DNA of 37,049 nt. Source: Arthrobacter sp. CAU 1506 (GTDB lineage: Bacteria > Actinomycetota > Actinomycetes > Actinomycetales > Micrococcaceae). Positions 33,447 to 37,049 of the stretch are shown piece by piece. The notes under the pieces are model-generated. The model searched no databases and was not told where the DNA came from. It saw only the letters and a list, made by a program, of their open reading frames with translations. The stretch is from the NCBI RefSeq assembly GCF_005047635.1, contig NZ_SUKC01000013.1, positions 83,960 through 121,008 on the forward strand. The letters are read 5' to 3'. Positions within the stretch are counted from its first letter, which is position 1, and each line of letters starts with the position of its first letter. The translations under genes were made by a program, and so were the position numbers.

Positions 33447-35228
33447 ATGAGTGCGAACGCAGCGCCGGGCCGGATGGTGGGCGCGGATGTCATTGTGGTG
33501 GGCGCCGGACTCGCCGGACTGGTTGCCACTGCCGAATTGACCGAGGCCGGGTGCCACGTGCTGCTGGTGGACCAGGAATCGGAAGCGAACCTGGGCGGCC
33601 AGGCCTGGTGGAGCTTCGGCGGCCTGTTTCTGGTGGATTCTCCGGAGCAGCGGAGGCTGGGCGTCAAGGATTCGGTGGAGCTGGCCTGGCAGGACTGGCT
33701 GGGCACGGCCGGCTTCGACCGGCCGGAGGACTACTGGCCGCGCCGCTGGGCTGAGGCCTACGTGAATTTCGCCGCGGGCGAGAAGCGGGCGTGGCTGCAT
33801 GAGCGCGGACACCGGATCTTCCCGGTGGTGGGTTGGGCCGAGCGTGGCGGCTACGAAGCGAGCGGCCCGGGCAATTCGGTGCCCCGTTTCCACATCACGT
33901 GGGGGACCGGTCCCGGCATCGTGGAACCGTTCGTGCGCCGGGTGCGGGAAGCGGCCGACGCCGGACTGGTCACCTTCGCTTTCCGGCACCGGGTCGACGG
34001 GCTGCTCACGCAAGACGGCGCGGTCACCGGTGTGCGCGGCAGCATTTTGGAATCGACGACGGCGGAACGCGGCCGCGCGTCCTCCCGCACCGTGGTGGGG
34101 GACTTCGAGTACCCGGCCGGCGCCGTCGTGGTGACCTCCGGCGGAATCGGCGCGGATCTGGACGCGGTGCGGCGGAACTGGCCGGAGCGTCTGGGCACGC
34201 CGCCAGGGCACATGGTTGCCGGCGTTCCCGAATACGTGGACGGGCGAATGCTCGGCATTGCGCAGGCGGCCGGCGGGCGGGTGATCAACCCGGACCGGAT
34301 GTGGCACTACGTGGAGGGCATCCGGAACTGGGATCCGGTGTGGGCCAGGCATGGGATCCGAATCCTGCCCGGACCCAGCTCGCTCTGGCTGGACGCCACC
34401 GGCAAGCGGCTGCCGGCGCCGCTGTTTCCCGGGTTCGACACGCTCGGCACGCTGGCGCACCTGCGCTCCACCGGACACGATTACAGCTGGTTCATCCTGA
34501 ACAAGAAGATCATCGAGAAGGAATTCGCGCTCTCCGGCTCGGAACAGAACCCGGACCTGACCGGGAAATCGGTGCGCGACGTACTCAAGCGCGCCACCAC
34601 GGACGTGCCCGGACCGGTGCAGGCCTTTTTGGACCATGGCGTGGACTTCCTGCAGGCCGGCACCGTCCCGGAGTTGGTGGCCAAAATGAACGAACTGGTG
34701 CGGACCCATCCGCTCGGCGAACCGGACGGGTTGCCCGCTGCACGGGATTCGTCCGCAGGGCAGGCCCAGCTGCCCGCGGAACCGGTGTTGCCGGCGTTCA
34801 GCGAAGATCGGGACGGTCCGGTGCTGGATCCGGCCGACGTCGAGGCCGAGATCCTGGCGCGCGACCGCGAGGTGAGCAATGCCTACGGCAAGGACGCGCA
34901 GCTGATGGCCATCCGCGCGGCCAGGCGCTACCTGGGCGACAAGCTCGTGCGCACAGCCAGACCGCACCGGTTGCTGGATCCTGATGCCGGGCCGCTGATC
35001 GCGGTGCGGCTGTCGGTGCTGACCCGCAAGACGCTGGGCGGACTGGAAACAGATCTGCAGTCACGCGTGCTGACGGTGCACGGCCAGCCGGTGCCCGGAC
35101 TGTATGCCGCGGGGGAGGCCGCGGGCTTTGGCGGCGGCGGTATGCACGGTTACCGCTCGCTCGAAGGTACTTTCCTGGGTGGCTGCCTCTTTAGCGGCCG
35201 CGCCGCAGGCCGCGCTGCCGGTTCCTGA
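33447..35228 (+). CDS. FAD-binding dehydrogenase, fumarate reductase/3-ketosteroid dehydrogenase-like
   Basis: This is a 593-residue flavoprotein. The dinucleotide fold is at residues 12-45 (DVIVVGAGLAGLVATAELTEAGCHVLLVDQE). The family's WWSFGGLFLVD follows, with a substrate domain in the middle. The C-terminal FAD closure is GLYAAGEAAGFGGGGMHGYRSLEGTFLGGCLFSGRAAG. Such proteins introduce double bonds next to carbonyls in steroids or related compounds. True KstD activity is uncertain, and no steroid genes are nearby. The ATG at 33447 follows AAGGGTGG; a GTG nine bases earlier is an alternative. It appears to be a single-gene unit followed by a hairpin. Confidence 0.88.
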   Translation: MSANAAPGRMVGADVIVVGAGLAGLVATAELTEAGCHVLLVDQESEANLGGQAWWSFGGLFLVDSPEQRRLGVKDSVELAWQDWLGTAGFDRPEDYWPRRWAEAYVNFAAGEKRAWLHERGHRIFPVVGWAERGGYEASGPGNSVPRFHITWGTGPGIVEPFVRRVREAADAGLVTFAFRHRVDGLLTQDGAVTGVRGSILESTTAERGRASSRTVVGDFEYPAGAVVVTSGGIGADLDAVRRNWPERLGTPPGHMVAGVPEYVDGRMLGIAQAAGGRVINPDRMWHYVEGIRNWDPVWARHGIRILPGPSSLWLDATGKRLPAPLFPGFDTLGTLAHLRSTGHDYSWFILNKKIIEKEFALSGSEQNPDLTGKSVRDVLKRATTDVPGPVQAFLDHGVDFLQAGTVPELVAKMNELVRTHPLGEPDGLPAARDSSAGQAQLPAEPVLPAFSEDRDGPVLDPADVEAEILARDREVSNAYGKDAQLMAIRAARRYLGDKLVRTARPHRLLDPDAGPLIAVRLSVLTRKTLGGLETDLQSRVLTVHGQPVPGLYAAGEAAGFGGGGMHGYRSLEGTFLGGCLFSGRAAGRAAGS

Positions 35229-35229
35229 C

Positions 35230-35248
35230 CGGGCAGGCCCACTGCCCG
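35230..35248 (+). terminator. Hairpin after FAD dehydrogenase
   Basis: A perfect CGGGCAG/CTGCCCG stem with a 5-nt loop lies two bases after the stop. There is no U-run. Confidence 0.5.
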
Positions 35249-35383
35249 CCGCAACACGCGGCGCACCACCTGGGGCACGTGCAGTTCGGCCGTTTCCGCC
35301 CGCCGCATCGACTTTGCGGGCCGGTGAGGGGGAGGCAACGGCCGGCTGGAATAAACCCGCTGCGACTCCGGTTCTCCCCGTAG

Positions 35384-35395
35384 ATGCAATTGCAT
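35384..35395. promoter_or_regulatory. Palindrome before FMN reductase gene
   Basis: ATGCAATTGCAT is a perfect 12-bp palindrome 21 bp before the start codon. It resembles MarR-type operators in size and composition. No cognate regulator lies beside it. Confidence 0.4.
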
Positions 35396-35416
35396 GAACA
35401 ATCGAGGAGAGCCACA

Positions 35417-36040
35417 GTGTCAGAACGTAAGATCGTCGTCATTTCCGCCGGACTGGGCGCACCGTCCTCCAGCCGCATGTTGGCCGACCAGTTGGCGGCC
35501 TCTACAGTGGACCGGTTCCGGCTGCAGGGCGTCGAGGCCGAGGTCCGTATGGTTGAGCTGCGCGATTACGCCGTCGACATCGCCAATAACATGGTGACCG
35601 GTTACGCGGCACCGAAGCTGGATGAGGTGCTCAAGGCCACCGTTGCAGCGGATGCCCTGATCGTCGTGACCCCGGTCTTCAGCGCCTCCTACAGCGGCCT
35701 GTTCAAGTCCTTCTTCGACGTGGTGGAGCCGCGCGCGCTCGCCGGCAAGCCGGTGCTGATGGGTGCCACCGGCGGCAGCGCCCGGCACTCGTTGGCTCTG
35801 GACTACGCAGTCCGCCCGCTGTTCAGCTACCTCCGGGCGCGCACCGTGCAGACCACAGTCTTCGCAGCCCCGGAGGACTGGGGTGCAGGCGAGGCCGGAA
35901 CCGGCGGACTGTCCGAGCGCTCCGACCGCGCGGCTGCCGAACTGGTTGATCTGGTGCAGGGAGCTCCGGTGACCGAGCGCGGCCGCGGCGGCGTCGAGTC
36001 CAAGAGCTTCGAGGAGATTCTCGCCAGCGTCGGTCACTGA
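35417..36040 (+). CDS. NAD(P)H-dependent FMN reductase
   Basis: This is a 207-residue flavodoxin-fold reductase. The phosphate-binding loop is SAGLGAPSSSRMLADQL at the N terminus. The FMN-binding segment TPVFSASYSGLFKSFFDVVEP and GATGGSARHSLALDYAVRPLFSYLRA match the NADPH-dependent FMN reductase branch found beside flavin-dependent monooxygenases. None is adjacent here. The frame is open to 35384, but the GTG at 35417 has GAGGAG at 7 nt. It may supply reduced FMN to a distant monooxygenase or reduce quinones. Confidence 0.92.
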   Translation: MSERKIVVISAGLGAPSSSRMLADQLAASTVDRFRLQGVEAEVRMVELRDYAVDIANNMVTGYAAPKLDEVLKATVAADALIVVTPVFSASYSGLFKSFFDVVEPRALAGKPVLMGATGGSARHSLALDYAVRPLFSYLRARTVQTTVFAAPEDWGAGEAGTGGLSERSDRAAAELVDLVQGAPVTERGRGGVESKSFEEILASVGH

Positions 36041-36114
36041 AGCGGCGACCGCCACTGAGCCTCAGCGCGGGCCCGGTCAGGAGCGTAGAGCGAGCGCAGC
36101 AGCCCGCTCAATGC

Positions 36115-36247
36115 CCCGGACCGGGCCCAACTCATGCCCAACTCCCACCCGGGGCGGGCCCAACTCACGCCCCGGACCTGGCCCAGCTCATGCCCCGGAC
36201 CGGGCCCAACTCACGCCCAACTCCCACCCGGACCTGGCCCAACTCGA
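36115..36247. repeat. Degenerate GCCCAACTC tandem array
   Basis: The nonamer GCCCAACTC occurs six times, plus one variant (GCCCAGCTC), in about 130 bp. The copies are spaced by GC-rich pieces of two kinds, one reading CCCCGGACC and the other CCCACCCGG. It occupies the gap between the convergent FMN reductase and PPOX genes and has no coding potential. Confidence 0.8.
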
Positions 36248-36250
36248 GAG

Positions 36251-36676
36251 CTAAAAGCGTTCAGGCTGCTCGCCAAACTTGAAGTGTCGGCCGCTGATGC
36301 TGGTGGGCTTCACTTCCACATAGAAGTCCTTGAGCGTGGGAATCCAGGTCTCGACCGGCAGCGCCTCCGCAGCCGCAATTTCCTCCTGGGTCTGCAGCAC
36401 ACGCGCGGTGCCTTTAACCACCACACTCCACGCTTCGCCGCTGCCGATGCCGTCCGTCTCGAACAGAACCCGTTCGTTGATGGTCAGCTCGGCCAGCTTG
36501 GTGCCCGGCGCTGTGCGCAGGACCAGCCTGCCGTCGCGGGCTGCGTAGTTGATTGGAAAGATGTCGGTTTCGCCGGCGGCGGTGAGGACCAGGCGCCCGT
36601 GCTTGGTCTTTTCCAGCAGTTTCCACGATTGCTCGTCAGTGAGCTCAAGGATCGGGTCGTCATGTTCAAACATCAT
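36251..36676 (-). CDS. Pyridoxamine 5'-phosphate oxidase-family (split-barrel flavin-binding) protein
   Basis: This is a 141-residue protein of the PPOX-like split-barrel family. Typical strands are GRLVLTAAGETDIFPINYAARDGRLVLRTAPGTKLAEL, VLFETDGIGSGEAWSVVVKGTARVL and the C-terminal IPTLKDFYVEVKPTSISGRHF. Members bind FMN, F420 or heme; the cofactor cannot be told here. Two ATG codons lie in tandem at 36676 and 36673, and AAGGA fits the first. It is transcribed alone, convergent to the FMN reductase. No catalytic role can be assigned. Confidence 0.88.
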   Translation of the reverse strand: MMFEHDDPILELTDEQSWKLLEKTKHGRLVLTAAGETDIFPINYAARDGRLVLRTAPGTKLAELTINERVLFETDGIGSGEAWSVVVKGTARVLQTQEEIAAAEALPVETWIPTLKDFYVEVKPTSISGRHFKFGEQPERF

Positions 36677-36821
36677 GCGGTCATCCTTCTACATTCTCGT
36701 GGAAGAAAGGAAGCCTTTGGGGACCAGCGGTACACCGGCCCCGAAAAGTGCCGGCGCCGACTTCCAGGCTTGGCTCTTGGCACGGTGCCGTGCAACGGCC
36801 CATTCGCCGCGAATTAAGCGG

Positions 36822-36869
36822 CAAGACACCGCCGTCGTGCCGGGTATCCGGTTTGACGGCGGTGCCTTG
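36822..36869 (-). terminator. Terminator of superoxide dismutase gene
   Basis: A 10-bp perfect stem (36827-36836 with 36855-36864) is extended by CAAG/CTTG after one mismatch. It lies about 50 nt after the sod stop at 36922. Confidence 0.7.
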
Positions 36870-36921
36870 CTGGGTCAACCCCCGTGCAGCGGCACGGCAG
36901 GTCGGTGTTACTGGGCCGGTG

Positions 36922-37049
36922 TTACTTGGCCGGGGTGATCAGCGCGGAAGCGCCGGTGCGGGCGGCGTCGAACCGGGCAGCGACGTCGGCCCAGTTGACG
37001 ATGTTCCAGAACGCCTTGACGTAGTCGGCCTTGACGTTGACGTAGTCCA
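36922..37049 (-). CDS. sodA: Superoxide dismutase (Mn/Fe), C-terminal end only
   Basis: The last 42 codons are visible, reading [19 protein letters not shown] and ending ALITPAK. This is the conserved C terminus of Mn/Fe superoxide dismutases, which convert superoxide to H2O2 and O2. The metal ligands lie outside the window, so Mn or Fe use cannot be judged; most actinobacterial enzymes use Mn. The stop codon is TAA at 36924-36922. Confidence 0.93.
   Translation of the reverse strand, partial: DYVNVKADYVKAFWNIVNWADVAARFDAARTGASALITPAK

Noticed and set aside
1-37049. tRNA, rRNA, transposase or phage genes
   Set aside because: I looked for them by eye on both strands and saw none; small RNAs without known motifs would be missed.

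Overview
The window is high-GC actinobacterial DNA with tightly packed genes and frequent GTG starts. It includes a heterotetrameric sarcosine oxidase operon in the order soxB-soxD-soxA-soxG, a c-di-AMP riboswitch before a cell-wall peptidase, and CPA2 antiporter/RCK and DHA2-type MFS modules. Together these suggest a soil member of the Micrococcaceae (Arthrobacter in the broad sense). The species cannot be fixed from the sequence alone.

Region 1 (1-13969) is a nearly self-contained creatinine-to-pyruvate module. On the minus strand lie a BCCT transporter, creatininase (crnA), creatinase (its last residues run off the left edge) and a GntR/FCD regulator. Divergently on the plus strand lies glyA-soxB-soxD-soxA-soxG-sdaA-purU. 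Expected chemistry: creatinine -> creatine -> sarcosine + urea. Sarcosine oxidase then gives glycine plus 5,10-methylene-THF, GlyA joins these to serine, SdaA deaminates serine to pyruvate, and PurU frees excess formyl-THF. The creatinase and BCCT promoters share a 27-bp element placed at the predicted transcription start (22 of 27 bases identical). A 12-bp palindrome sits just after the predicted glyA start.

Region 2 (13970-21343) begins with a nested inverted/direct repeat element. A TetR-DHA2 MFS efflux pair and a membrane-anchored matrixin-like protease follow. Next comes a ferritin-like/VIT metal exporter preceded by a recognisable yybP-ykoY (Mn2+) riboswitch. A CPA2 antiporter with its RCK_C subunit closes the region.

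Region 3 (21344-26650) looks like a second nitrogen-compound catabolic unit. It has a solute:sodium symporter divergent from an XRE-cupin regulator, followed by an arginase/agmatinase-family ureohydrolase overlapping a ThDP-dependent enzyme with an unusual metal-site residue. The symporter promoter and the ureohydrolase promoter carry the same palindrome (CAACA-NN-TGTTG with TCAGG on the left flank), again at +1. This is the best candidate for an uncharacterised pathway; arginine-transaminase-type or another guanidino-compound catabolism is my inference.

Region 4 (26651-37049) is mixed. It holds a MarR-MFS pair with a clear operator, a solitary Vsr nicking endonuclease, an aldo/keto reductase and a triple hairpin repeat. 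It continues with an M23 peptidase under a c-di-AMP riboswitch, a membrane-anchored HNH protein, an HbpS/GlcG-like protein and a KstD-like flavoprotein. An FMN reductase, a GCCCAACTC repeat array, a PPOX-family protein and the C-terminal end of a Mn/Fe superoxide dismutase complete the window.
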